Part shown: piece after piece, positions 6,955 to 13,359 of the stretch | Layout of the letters: every line of letters begins with the position of its first letter | Position numbering within the stretch: the first letter of the stretch is position 1 | NCBI GenBank assembly: GCA_031289165.1 | Contig: JAITPZ010000017.1 | Coordinates: 1 to 13,832 of the forward strand | Direction of reading: 5' to 3' | DNA: 13,832 nucleotides | DNA from: Synergistaceae bacterium | Lineage (GTDB): Bacteria; Synergistota; Synergistia; Synergistales; Aminobacteriaceae | Made by a program: the position numbers and the translations under genes | The notes under the pieces: model-generated | The model's database searches: none | Seen by the model: only the letters and a program-made list of their open reading frames with translations | Told to the model about the DNA's origin: nothing

Positions 6955-8065
6955 CCACAACGATGGGAACGGAGAAGGAAACACTGGATCCCTTGTCGAT
7001 CACACTGGAGATGGAGATCTTTCCGCCCAGCATTTTCATCCTGTCTTCCATGTTGATGAGGCCGTAGGAACCCCGCTCCTTCGCCGCCTGTCTTTCCCGC
7101 TCGACGTCGAAGCCCTTCCCGTTGTCCGTCACGCGAACCCGCAGACTTTTCTTCGTGTAGTTGATGGTCACTCTGACCTCCGTCGCCCCGTGGCGCGCGG
7201 CGTTGGTCACAGCCTGATGGAGGGTTTTGAAGGCGCCGCTCCTCACGTTGGCGGGCAGCTCGTCCAGATTTCCGCTCAACGTGAAGGAAAGCTCGCTTCC
7301 CCACATCTGCCGCAGTTGAGACGCCAGGCGCCTTAGCGGCAGTTCCAGCCCGTCCTGGATCCCGGTGGGGCTCAGGCTGAAAAGCAGGGAACGAATTTCG
7401 TTCAGGCCGTTTCGAGTCTGCTCCAGGGCGCGATTGAGCTCTCCCATGGTCGTGTTGGCGTCTCCTCTGTTCAGATACTCCCGCCCCATCTCCAGCATCA
7501 GACCTACCGCGGAAAACGTCTGACACGGCCCGTCGTGCAGCTCGCGGGCAAACGCAATCGCCTCGCGCTCGGCCAGCTGGAAAGCGGCCGAAAGCGTCTC
7601 GCTGCTTTGAGCGTCCACCGCGATCTCGGTGAGATCATCGGGGGTCGATATCAGATTGAGCACCATGCGCAGACGATTTCCCGTTTTTTCGCTTTTGGAG
7701 ACAAGGCGCTCCAGTCTGCGTTCCTCCCGCTGCAGCTGATTCCTCTGGGTGGTAAGAAGCCGATAGCGCTCCTCGAGAGAGCCGCGTGTCTTCATAAATT
7801 CCGACGCACGCTCATACGACGCCTGCTCCTCGGCCAGACCCACCTTCGAGCTTTCCCTCAGCTCCTCGCGGGAGCGTTCGTAATCTTTGGCGGCCAGATC
7901 TATGGCGCTGGCGAGCTCTCTCAGTTCGAGGGCAATCGTGCGGACATGTTCACGGACTTCCTCCAGCTGTCCCGCCTCCTCCTGTCTGAAAAGGTAGAGT
8001 TCATCGAGACTGTCCTGCAGGAAACGACTGATACGCTCTTCGATATCCACAATCTTGTCTGCCAT
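6950..8065 (-). CDS. Cytoplasmic DegS-like sensor histidine kinase (NarL/DegS family)
   Basis: This 371-residue protein has no membrane segment. Residues about 1-135 are predicted to form long charged helices or a coiled coil, as in the DegS sensor region. The HisKA_3-type dimerisation box ARELHDGPCQ (173-182) carries the phospho-acceptor His177. The ATPase domain shows the N box HQAVTNAARHG (283-293; Asn288), G1 DNGKGF (314-319) and G2 GSYGLINMEDRM (332-343). B. subtilis DegS has a similar size, soluble layout and HDGP motif. Such kinases phosphorylate NarL/DegU-type regulators, but no regulator gene is present here, so its partner is elsewhere. The start at ATG 8065 is chosen over GTG 8116 because a good promoter at 8123-8151 would begin transcription near 8116. 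The ribosome site is weak (GGGGT). The gene ends inside the palindromic terminator. Confidence 0.9.
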   Translation of the reverse strand: MADKIVDIEERISRFLQDSLDELYLFRQEEAGQLEEVREHVRTIALELRELASAIDLAAKDYERSREELRESSKVGLAEEQASYERASEFMKTRGSLEERYRLLTTQRNQLQREERRLERLVSKSEKTGNRLRMVLNLISTPDDLTEIAVDAQSSETLSAAFQLAEREAIAFARELHDGPCQTFSAVGLMLEMGREYLNRGDANTTMGELNRALEQTRNGLNEIRSLLFSLSPTGIQDGLELPLRRLASQLRQMWGSELSFTLSGNLDELPANVRSGAFKTLHQAVTNAARHGATEVRVTINYTKKSLRVRVTDNGKGFDVERERQAAKERGSYGLINMEDRMKMLGGKISISSVIDKGSSVSFSVPIVVE

Positions 8066-8122
8066 ACGTTTTACCCCGAACGCCTCTTCATATCCGGAAC
8101 ACCCCGATGCGTGCACGTGGGA

Positions 8123-8151
8123 ATTATACCCTTTCGCCGAAGCCTGAACAA
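8123..8151 (-). promoter_or_regulatory. Promoter of the DegS-like kinase gene
   Basis: On the - strand, a consensus TATAAT (8128-8123) lies 17 bases after TTGTTC (8151-8146). Predicted transcription starts near 8116, leaving a leader of about 50 bases before ATG 8065. This position argues against the longer GTG 8116 reading frame. Confidence 0.65.
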
Positions 8152-8180
8152 GAAATCGTCACCCATACCAAATCGAAATC

Positions 8181-8302
8181 ATTTGCAATCCAATGTCCAC
8201 AATTTAAGAATAAACGCGACCAATCTTTGGGGCTCCGCCCCAAACCTCACGAGGGGTCGCGGACCCCTCGACCCCTTAAGTTGTTGACATTGATTTGCAA
8301 TC
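8181..8302. mobile_element. MITE-like element: double-hairpin repeat (copy B) inside inverted repeats
   Basis: The 371 bp between the kinase gene and rpsD (8066-8436) contain no gene. Besides the kinase promoter and the rpsD terminator they hold this unit. Outer arms 8181-8208 and 8275-8302 are imperfect inverted repeats, with about 22 of 28 bases matching (shared core CAATGTC.ACAA). The interior has an 8-bp hairpin TTTGGGGC/GCCCCAAA (8226-8233 with 8237-8244) and a 9-bp hairpin CGAGGGGTC/GACCCCTCG (8250-8258 with 8262-8270). Positions 8227-8275 match copy A at 4095-4143 in 43 of 49 bases. Copy A lacks the outer arms. I see no clear target duplication. It could be a small non-autonomous transposon, a REP-like repeat caught between unrelated arms, or a structured RNA. 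Confidence 0.55.
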
Positions 8303-8374
8303 AATAGCCCGATGTGAAAACCAGGCGGGCCGCAAATGGAATGTGACTCCGCAATCGAACGGCGACCCATGCAA

Positions 8375-8415
8375 CACAAAGCGGCCGGCGGCATAAAACT
8401 CACGCCGCCGGCCGC
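8375..8415 (-). terminator. Intrinsic terminator of rpsD
   Basis: GCGGCCGGCGGC (8381-8392) and GCCGCCGGCCGC (8404-8415) form a perfect 12-bp GC stem with an 11-base loop. On the - strand the stem is followed by TTTGTGTT. It lies 21 bases past the rpsD stop. Confidence 0.85.
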
Positions 8416-8436
8416 TCTATATTATCCCCGAATCGT

Positions 8437-9036
8437 CTATTTGGAGTACAGCTCGACCGCGAGGATCTCGTTGACCTCAATGGGCAGTTCGCTGCGCTGC
8501 GGCTCCCGGATCAGTTTTCCGCTGAACTGATCCTTGTTTTTTTCGATGTACGGAACGTTGAACGAGACGAGGCCCTGAAAATTATCCAACAGCACCTGGT
8601 TGGTGCGGGATTTTTCCTTCAGGGAAACGACCTGGCTCACCCGAACGCCGTAGGAAGGGATGTCCACCTTCGCGCCGTTGACCAGAATATGACCGTGAGT
8701 CACCAACTGGCGGGCCTGCCGGATCGACCGGGCAAATCCGATACGATAAACCAGGTTGTCCAGGCGGCACTCCAACGCCTTCAGAAGGGCGACGCCCGTC
8801 ATCTCGGAGCTCTTTTTGGAGCTTTCGAAATAGCGCGCAAACTGACGCTCCATAATACCGTAATAGGCCTTGATCTTCTGCTTTTCCAAAAGCTGCTGAC
8901 CATACTCCGAAACCTTCTGGTTGCCTCGATTGGTCTTTTTACCGGTGTCCACCCGTTTAAGGGCTTTGGGATGACCGCAGACGTTCACCCCAAGGTGACG
9001 GGAAAGCTTAAAACGTGGTTCTCTTCGCGTTGCCAT
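8437..9036 (-). CDS. rpsD: 30S ribosomal protein S4
   Basis: S4 is a primary binder of 16S rRNA that nucleates assembly of the 30S body. The 199-residue product has the normal length. It carries the N-terminal S4 domain with the family block SEYGQQLLEKQKIKAYYGIMERQFARYF (43-70 region) and the S4 RNA-binding fold at about 91-150 (RLDNLVYRIGFARSIRQARQ onward, VTHGHILVNG). The N-terminus has a single Cys (20), so it is the zinc-free form. ATG 9036 has AGGAG at 9048-9044, 7 bases upstream. The gene has its own promoter (9101-9129) and terminator (8375-8415), so it is monocistronic and lies outside the alpha ribosomal operon where rpsD often sits. Its leader holds a hairpin with a U run. Whether the genome has a second rpsD cannot be seen here. 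Confidence 0.96.
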   Translation of the reverse strand: MATRREPRFKLSRHLGVNVCGHPKALKRVDTGKKTNRGNQKVSEYGQQLLEKQKIKAYYGIMERQFARYFESSKKSSEMTGVALLKALECRLDNLVYRIGFARSIRQARQLVTHGHILVNGAKVDIPSYGVRVSQVVSLKEKSRTNQVLLDNFQGLVSFNVPYIEKNKDQFSGKLIREPQRSELPIEVNEILAVELYSK

Positions 9037-9055
9037 AAGAACGCTCCTTTTCTGT

Positions 9056-9087
9056 AAAAAAATTCAGAGGGCCATAACCACCCATCT
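9056..9087 (-). promoter_or_regulatory. Candidate attenuator in the rpsD leader
   Basis: On the - strand, AGATGGG (9087-9081) can pair with CCCTCT (9071-9066) with one bulged base, followed after two bases by seven U residues (9062-9056). It lies between the predicted transcription start (about 9095) and the ribosome site (9048-9044). S4 represses its own synthesis in several bacteria, so a leader control element is plausible. The stem is only 6 bp, so this is tentative. Confidence 0.35.
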
Positions 9088-9100
9088 TCTCATTCTGTGC

Positions 9101-9129
9101 ATTTTATCATCGTTCAGGGGAGGTGTAAA
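9101..9129 (-). promoter_or_regulatory. Promoter of rpsD
   Basis: On the - strand, TTTACA (9129-9124; 5 of 6), a 17-base spacer and TAAAAT (9106-9101; 5 of 6) form a strong sigma-70-type promoter. The predicted start near 9095 gives a leader of about 58 bases. Confidence 0.75.
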
Positions 9130-9149
9130 CCACGATTTTCTAAAGAACT

Positions 9150-9195
9150 GATCAGGGCCCGGGGGCGGAGCTCACCCGACCCCCGGGGCCTGATC
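9150..9195 (-). terminator. Terminator hairpin after degP
   Basis: Arms 9150-9165 and 9180-9195 form a 16-bp GC-rich stem with one G-G mismatch and a 14-base loop, starting directly after the degP stop codon at 9196-9198. The sequence that follows on the - strand is AGTTCTTT, a short imperfect U tract. The hairpin separates degP from the rpsD promoter. Confidence 0.65.
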
Positions 9196-10623
9196 TCATT
9201 TTTTATCTTCCAGCCTCAGGGATGCGAAGAAGGTTCGCCCCGAGCGCTCGATGAGGAGAACGATCGAGCTGCCCTTTCCCAGCGCGACGTCCAGCTGTTT
9301 CTGGTCTCCGACCTTTTTGCCGTTGACCTCCAGAAGCAGATCCCCCTCCCGAATCCCCGCGGACTGCGCCGGGGATTCCTGGGCGACACCGGTCACGATC
9401 AGGCCCGTTCCACCCTCGATTCCGTACTGGCGGCGCAGCTCGGGCGTCAGCGGGGAAACGCTTATTCCAACATCCGCGAGGGTATCCTTCTGCGTTTGCT
9501 CGCCGGACGAGGAGGCGACGCCACCCTCCGATTCAGGGATTTCGTCGAGCTGAGGCGTTATGGAGATCGCTTTGCCCGAGCGAATGACCTTCAGCCTGAT
9601 CCGGGCCCCGGGCGACTGGGAGCGGACCGCGTTGACGAAGCTCTGCATGTCCTTCACCGTGTTTCCGTTCATCTCGACGATCACGTCGCCGCGGCGCAGG
9701 TCCGCCTTCGCGGCGGCGGAGTCCGGGAAAACGTCCCCCACGATGATGCCCGTCTCCGCGTCGACGTCGTAGGCATCGGCAAACTCCTTCGTCAGGTTCT
9801 GAACAGCGATTCCCAGCCAGCCGCGCTTGACCTTGCCGTAGGTGACGAGATCGTTCATGATCTGCTTCGCCATGTTGACCGGAACGGCAAAGCCCAGCCC
9901 CTGCGCGTAGGGAACGATCGCCGTGTTGATTCCGATGACCCTGCCCTCCATGTTCAGCAGCGGGCCCCCGCTGTTGCCGGGGTTGATCGCCGCGTCGGTC
10001 TGCAAAAAGCCGTCGAAATTGACCTCCCGGGTGTGGAGGCTGCGGTTCTTGGCGGAAATGACCCCCACCGTGACGGTATGCTCCAGCCCGTAGGGGTTCC
10101 CGATGGCGATGGCCCACTCGCCAACCTCGAGGGCGTCGGAGTCGCCCAGCTCCAGGACGGGCAGGTTTCCGTCCGGGCTGATGCTGATCACCGCCAAGTC
10201 GTACGTCGGATCTCTCCCGAGCACCGTCGCCTCGTAGATTTTTCCATCCACCAGAGTCACCGTAATCTTATCCACGCCCTCCACGACGTGGTTGTTGGTC
10301 AGAATCTGTCCGTCCTTCGACACGATGAAGCCCGACCCTCTGCCCTTCATCGGCACGGAACGGGAAAATTTCCGGAACTCCTCACCGAAAAACTCCCTGA
10401 AAAAGGGGTCGTTTCGGAAGGGCAGCGGCAGCGAGGAGCTTTTTGACATCGTCTCCACGTCGATGTTGACGACCGCGGGAGAGACGGCCTTCACGATCTG
10501 AACGACCGGATTTTTCGCGTCCGCGTAAATGTTCCCGGAGGCGGCCGAAGCCGGGCTCCCGGCAGGAAGAAAAATCAGAGCCAGCAAAAGGCTCAATCCC
10601 ACGCACCTTTTCAAAACACGCAT
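9196..10623 (-). CDS. degP: DegP/HtrA-type periplasmic serine protease (Do family)
   Basis: This envelope quality-control protease and chaperone degrades misfolded exported proteins. The 475-residue product has a signal peptide (about 1-28, ending ASA), a trypsin-like domain (about 40-260) and two PDZ domains (about 265-358 and 383-470) joined by a Ser/Gly/Glu linker (361-380). The catalytic triad is complete: His112 in TNNHVVEG, Asp142 in YDLAV and Ser218 in GNSGGP. The start at ATG 10623 is preceded by GGAGGT at 7-base spacing. The GTG at 10632 in the same frame lies within that spacing and is less likely. The order of signal, protease, PDZ1 and PDZ2 matches DegP/DegQ and not the single-PDZ DegS type. 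It is preceded by lgt with a 174-bp gap and has its own terminator. Confidence 0.96.
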   Translation of the reverse strand: MRVLKRCVGLSLLLALIFLPAGSPASAASGNIYADAKNPVVQIVKAVSPAVVNIDVETMSKSSSLPLPFRNDPFFREFFGEEFRKFSRSVPMKGRGSGFIVSKDGQILTNNHVVEGVDKITVTLVDGKIYEATVLGRDPTYDLAVISISPDGNLPVLELGDSDALEVGEWAIAIGNPYGLEHTVTVGVISAKNRSLHTREVNFDGFLQTDAAINPGNSGGPLLNMEGRVIGINTAIVPYAQGLGFAVPVNMAKQIMNDLVTYGKVKRGWLGIAVQNLTKEFADAYDVDAETGIIVGDVFPDSAAAKADLRRGDVIVEMNGNTVKDMQSFVNAVRSQSPGARIRLKVIRSGKAISITPQLDEIPESEGGVASSSGEQTQKDTLADVGISVSPLTPELRRQYGIEGGTGLIVTGVAQESPAQSAGIREGDLLLEVNGKKVGDQKQLDVALGKGSSIVLLIERSGRTFFASLRLEDKK

Positions 10624-10797
10624 CAAAAACACCTCCAGCAGTATATTCAGGATGACGCTTCAGAATATAGCAAAAAATTTTGTAGAAAATATGCAGCCGA
10701 CGGGAGCTCGGTCTCCCTCGCCCCCAACCTCTCTCCCGGAGGGAGAGGGGAGTGGTTATGCGGCGTTTTTGATTTTTCTCGCGTGTTCGTCCCCGCT
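10624..10797. other. lgt-degP gap: AT-rich leader and CTCTCCC hairpin repeat
   Basis: On the degP side, 10630-10690 is AT-rich and holds TATACT- and TATATT-like -10 sequences on the - strand, but no convincing -35 box, so the degP promoter is not resolved. On the lgt side, CTCTCCC (10731-10737) pairs with GGGAGAG (10741-10747) around a GGA loop, and the stem extends to 10728-10750 with one G-U pair. No U tract follows, so it is a weak terminator candidate. It resembles the CCCTC...CCAACC-CTCTCCC hairpin repeats seen in many GC-rich genomes. Confidence 0.5.
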
Positions 10798-11592
10798 TCA
10801 GCTATTGGGGTCAGGGAGTCCGAGGCCCCCTGTTTTTTTCAGGATAACAAAGGAGCGCCCCAACCATATCGCCTCGAAGGGCATCGCGATGAGCAGGACC
10901 GCATGAGAGAGGAAGAGTCCGCTCGAATCCGCCTCCGCCCTCAGAGGGTCTATCGCGAGCCGCATGACCGAGTACAGCAGAAGCGCCGCCGGCGAGACCA
11001 GAGAGCCTCCGGGGAGAATTTTCCGCCGGACGGTGCGGCTTTCTATCCACAGAAGCGCCAGCAGAATGAGGGCCGACGAGAGGGAGTAATAAATCTGCGT
11101 GGGGTGACGCGCGATCCCCGCCGCGTCGTAGGGAAAATGCAGGGCAAAGCGGGCCGCGCTCGGTACGCCCACGCAGCACCCGGCAGAAAAACACCCCCAC
11201 CGTCCCACGGCCATTGTCATGGCCACGGGGGGGGAGGCGATGTCGCAAAGGCGCGTAAGGGAAACCTTCGGATTGCCCCGGCACAGAAAAAACGCTGTCA
11301 GAAAGGCGCCGCCGATGGCTCCGACCTCCGACAGACCTCCCCGGCTCAGGTCGAAAAACAGGGAGGGGTTCCGCAGGTAGGCCGAAAAATTCCAGATGTA
11401 CTCGAAGGCTCGCGCGCCGAAAAGCATCCCAAGGAAAGCCCAAGCCGTCACCCGGCGTCCCTCGTCCTCGTCGAGGCCGTAGAGCCCGAAGCGCCGCGTG
11501 CTCCACGCCATCGCGAGAGACAGTGCGATGAACCAGATCACGTAATAGGTCTCGACGGGTACGCTGAAAATATTGAAGAGAACCGGGTACAT
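10798..11592 (-). CDS. lgt: Prolipoprotein diacylglyceryl transferase, divergent form
   Basis: Lgt adds diacylglycerol from phosphatidylglycerol to the lipobox Cys of lipoproteins in the inner membrane. The 264-residue polytopic protein opens with the family-like MYPVLFNIFSVPVETYYVIW. It has GGLSEVGAIGG (85-95), the signature region GRWGCFSAGCCVG (130-142), RHPTQIYYSL (162-171) and a late Arg218 in DPLRAEAD. The usual SFHGG of E. coli-type Lgt is SEVGA here, the GRIGNFINGELWGR block is GRWGCFSAGCCVGV, and LYE is replaced by YYS, so it belongs to the variant branch with the Cys-Cys block. ATG 11592 is 10 bases past the jag stop, with GAGGG very close upstream. The frame runs open further upstream, but the N-terminal match decides the start. 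The gene is probably co-transcribed with jag. Confidence 0.82.
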   Translation of the reverse strand: MYPVLFNIFSVPVETYYVIWFIALSLAMAWSTRRFGLYGLDEDEGRRVTAWAFLGMLFGARAFEYIWNFSAYLRNPSLFFDLSRGGLSEVGAIGGAFLTAFFLCRGNPKVSLTRLCDIASPPVAMTMAVGRWGCFSAGCCVGVPSAARFALHFPYDAAGIARHPTQIYYSLSSALILLALLWIESRTVRRKILPGGSLVSPAALLLYSVMRLAIDPLRAEADSSGLFLSHAVLLIAMPFEAIWLGRSFVILKKTGGLGLPDPNS

Positions 11593-11602
11593 AACCCTCG
11601 GT

Positions 11603-12295
11603 TCAGCGCCTGTAGCGCGAACGCGATGCGCGGTTTCCGGCGACGCCCGGGCGGGTGCTTTCGCTGCGCTCGGCGGCTCCGAGCTTAGGCATGACGACCA
11701 CCTTTCGATCGGGAGCCTCTCCGACGGACTGGGTTTCCACGTCGTCACGGTCCTTGAGCGTCGTGTGAATCACCCACCGCTCCCAGCTCAACATCGGCTC
11801 GAGGCGAAGCGGCGCCCCGCGCTGAACGACCCTGCGGGCGGTCGCCTCGGCCAGACGCTCGAGGCTTTTGACGCGGCGCTCTCTGTATCCGCCGGAATCG
11901 AGGCGGAGGCGCGGGTCCTCCCCCGGGGAGCGAAGCGCGAGGTTCAGCAGGTATTCCATAGCCTTCAAACCGTCGCCGTAGCGCCCGACAAGAATATCCG
12001 CGTCCTGCCCCTCGATGCCGATCGTGTAGTTTCCCTCGCTCAACTCCGGTGCGGCGCGCAGCTCCATTCGTCCCAGAAGTTCAGACAAAAAAACGCTGCT
12101 TTTCAGCAGAAGCAGAGGTTTTTCAGGCTCGACCCGAACCTTCAGCTTCTTTCCGAAGAGTCCGAAAAAACTTTTCTCCGTGCCGACGACTTCCGTCCTC
12201 AGTTTGTCCACCGGCACGCCCCACTGTCGGGATGCCTGCTCCACGGCATCCTCTACGGATGCCGCCTCGATAACAAGGTGCGTATCCTGCTCCAC
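11603..12295 (-). CDS. khpB: Jag/KhpB (EloR)-family RNA-binding protein
   Basis: This cytoplasmic RNA-binding regulator is linked in Gram-positive bacteria to cell elongation and division and is usually encoded next to yidC. The 230-residue product shows all three parts: a Jag_N domain (about 5-55, with VVGTEKSFFGLFGKK at 37-50), a KH domain (about 75-155; the GxxG loop is GRYG at 104-107), and an R3H domain with Arg173 and His177 in ERWVIHTTL. A basic disordered tail (about 200-230, ending RASRSRYRR) follows. The start is GTG 12295, with AGAAGG 7-8 bases upstream. It follows yidC after 155 bp, which include a small MITE-like element, and precedes lgt by 10 bases. In most genomes mnmE and mnmG follow jag, but here lgt does. 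Confidence 0.93.
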   Translation of the reverse strand: MEQDTHLVIEAASVEDAVEQASRQWGVPVDKLRTEVVGTEKSFFGLFGKKLKVRVEPEKPLLLLKSSVFLSELLGRMELRAAPELSEGNYTIGIEGQDADILVGRYGDGLKAMEYLLNLALRSPGEDPRLRLDSGGYRERRVKSLERLAEATARRVVQRGAPLRLEPMLSWERWVIHTTLKDRDDVETQSVGEAPDRKVVVMPKLGAAERSESTRPGVAGNRASRSRYRR

Positions 12296-12334
12296 AGCCT
12301 TACCTTCTTTCTACATCATCAGCCCCATGTCTGG

Positions 12335-12376
12335 TATAGTGAATCCAGGTAAAAAACCTGAAGTTAAACCACTATA
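12335..12376. mobile_element. Compact MITE-like element, copy 1 (yidC-jag gap)
   Basis: The 42-bp unit begins TATAGTG and ends CACTATA. The left arm TATAGTGAATCCAGGT (12335-12350) and right arm (12356-12376) are inverted repeats if a 4-base gap is allowed in the left arm. Its first 32 bases match 13360-13391 at 28 positions. TA at both outer ends fits the TA target preference of IS630/Tc1-mariner-type elements, which is inference. The remaining gap 12377-12450 holds only a small GGCCGG-type dyad. Confidence 0.6.
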
Positions 12377-12450
12377 TCCCGTCAGCCACATGACGCCGGC
12401 GCTCTCATGGCCGGCCAATCGATCGAAAACATCGAAATCGGCCATTGAAG

Positions 12451-13269
12451 TCAGTCGATCCTGTGCGTCGGTTTTTCCTGCAGCAGTACGGGCTTTTCCT
12501 GCATTTCCCTGCTGGTTTTCCGCGTGACGAAAATCTGGTGCGTCACGCCCAGCAGGGACGAAACACCCCAGTACAGCAGAACCCCGCCGGGCAGGCTCAG
12601 GCAGATGAACGTCAGGAAAATGGGCATGAACCAGCTCATCATAGCCATCTGTGGGTTTCCGGAAGAGGAAAGGTGCTGCTGATACCAGGTCAGGAAGGCG
12701 ATGACCAGAAGCAGGATCGTATTGGGCAGCCAGACCATCAGGTTGGCGAACAGAAGCGAGGGATTGGTCATGGCGGAGAGGACGACCATTATGAAGCCGA
12801 GCTGCTCCTTGGGAATGGCCTGTCCCGCGGCATCCACCAGGTTGATGGCGCCGGCGATCGTAGTCAGCACCGATCCGTCCAGGCGAATCGTCAGAAAGGT
12901 GGCGTCCACGAATCCGTGCCGCGTCAGGGCCCCGTAAAGCAGGATGAAAATCGGCAGCTGTATCAGGAGAGGAAGGCAGCCCGCGGCCGGGTTGACGTTG
13001 TTCTCCTTATAAAGCGCCATGACTTCCTTATTCATCGTTTCCTTGTCGTCCGCGAACTTCTCCTGCAGCACCTTTATCCGAGGCTGCAGTTTCTGCATCT
13101 TCTGCATGCTGACCATCTGCTTCTGAGTCAGAGGATGCGTCACAAGTCTCACCAAAAGCGTCATCAGAATGATGGACAAACCCCACGAGCTTGTCAGACC
13201 GTACAAACTCTGCAGAAGCCACATCATAAAATTACCGGCCTGTGTCCAGAGATATCCCAAAAAAGTCAC
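12451..13269 (-). CDS. yidC: YidC/Oxa1-family membrane protein insertase, short form
   Basis: YidC inserts and folds inner-membrane proteins alone or with SecYEG. The 272-residue product has the conserved core: a first segment at about 29-45 with the groove Arg41 in MTLLVRLVTHPL, the amphipathic cytoplasmic hairpin (about 48-90), then segments at about 99-116, 160-176, 178-196 and 210-245, and a basic tail. It lacks the large periplasmic P1 domain and N-terminal extra helix of E. coli YidC, and it has no lipobox Cys. It is therefore the short type typical of monoderms. The start at GTG 13269 lies in a TGA-overlapping GTGA context following a four-codon ATG reading frame. The ribosome site is poor, so Met15 or Met16 is an alternative. 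It sits in the rnpA-yidD-yidC-jag cluster. Confidence 0.95.
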   Translation of the reverse strand: MTFLGYLWTQAGNFMMWLLQSLYGLTSSWGLSIILMTLLVRLVTHPLTQKQMVSMQKMQKLQPRIKVLQEKFADDKETMNKEVMALYKENNVNPAAGCLPLLIQLPIFILLYGALTRHGFVDATFLTIRLDGSVLTTIAGAINLVDAAGQAIPKEQLGFIMVVLSAMTNPSLLFANLMVWLPNTILLLVIAFLTWYQQHLSSSGNPQMAMMSWFMPIFLTFICLSLPGGVLLYWGVSSLLGVTHQIFVTRKTSREMQEKPVLLQEKPTHRID

Positions 13270-13359
13270 CGTCCTGCCATTAGGTCACACATCCGCCAGG
13301 GATGTGATTTATACAGTACAAATTTTAAACTGAGGGCAATTCGTTTGCGCACAATCCGA
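13270..13359 (-). promoter_or_regulatory. yidC leader: possible -10 box and hairpin
   Basis: On the - strand, TATAAA (13313-13308) could be a -10 box, but no -35 box is found at normal spacing. Downstream of it, CACATCC (13288-13294) and GGATGTG (13300-13306) form a perfect 7-bp stem with a 5-base loop, just before the yidC start. This may be an operator or an mRNA hairpin. Neither part is secure. Confidence 0.35.

Noticed and set aside
8066..8116. GTG 8116 as start of the histidine kinase
   Set aside because: The promoter TATAAT at 8128-8123 places the transcription start near 8116, so this codon would be at the very end of the RNA.
8284..8312. TTGACA at 8284-8289 as a + strand promoter
   Set aside because: There is no acceptable -10 box at 16-18 bases and no + strand gene downstream. 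The match lies within the inverted-repeat arm.
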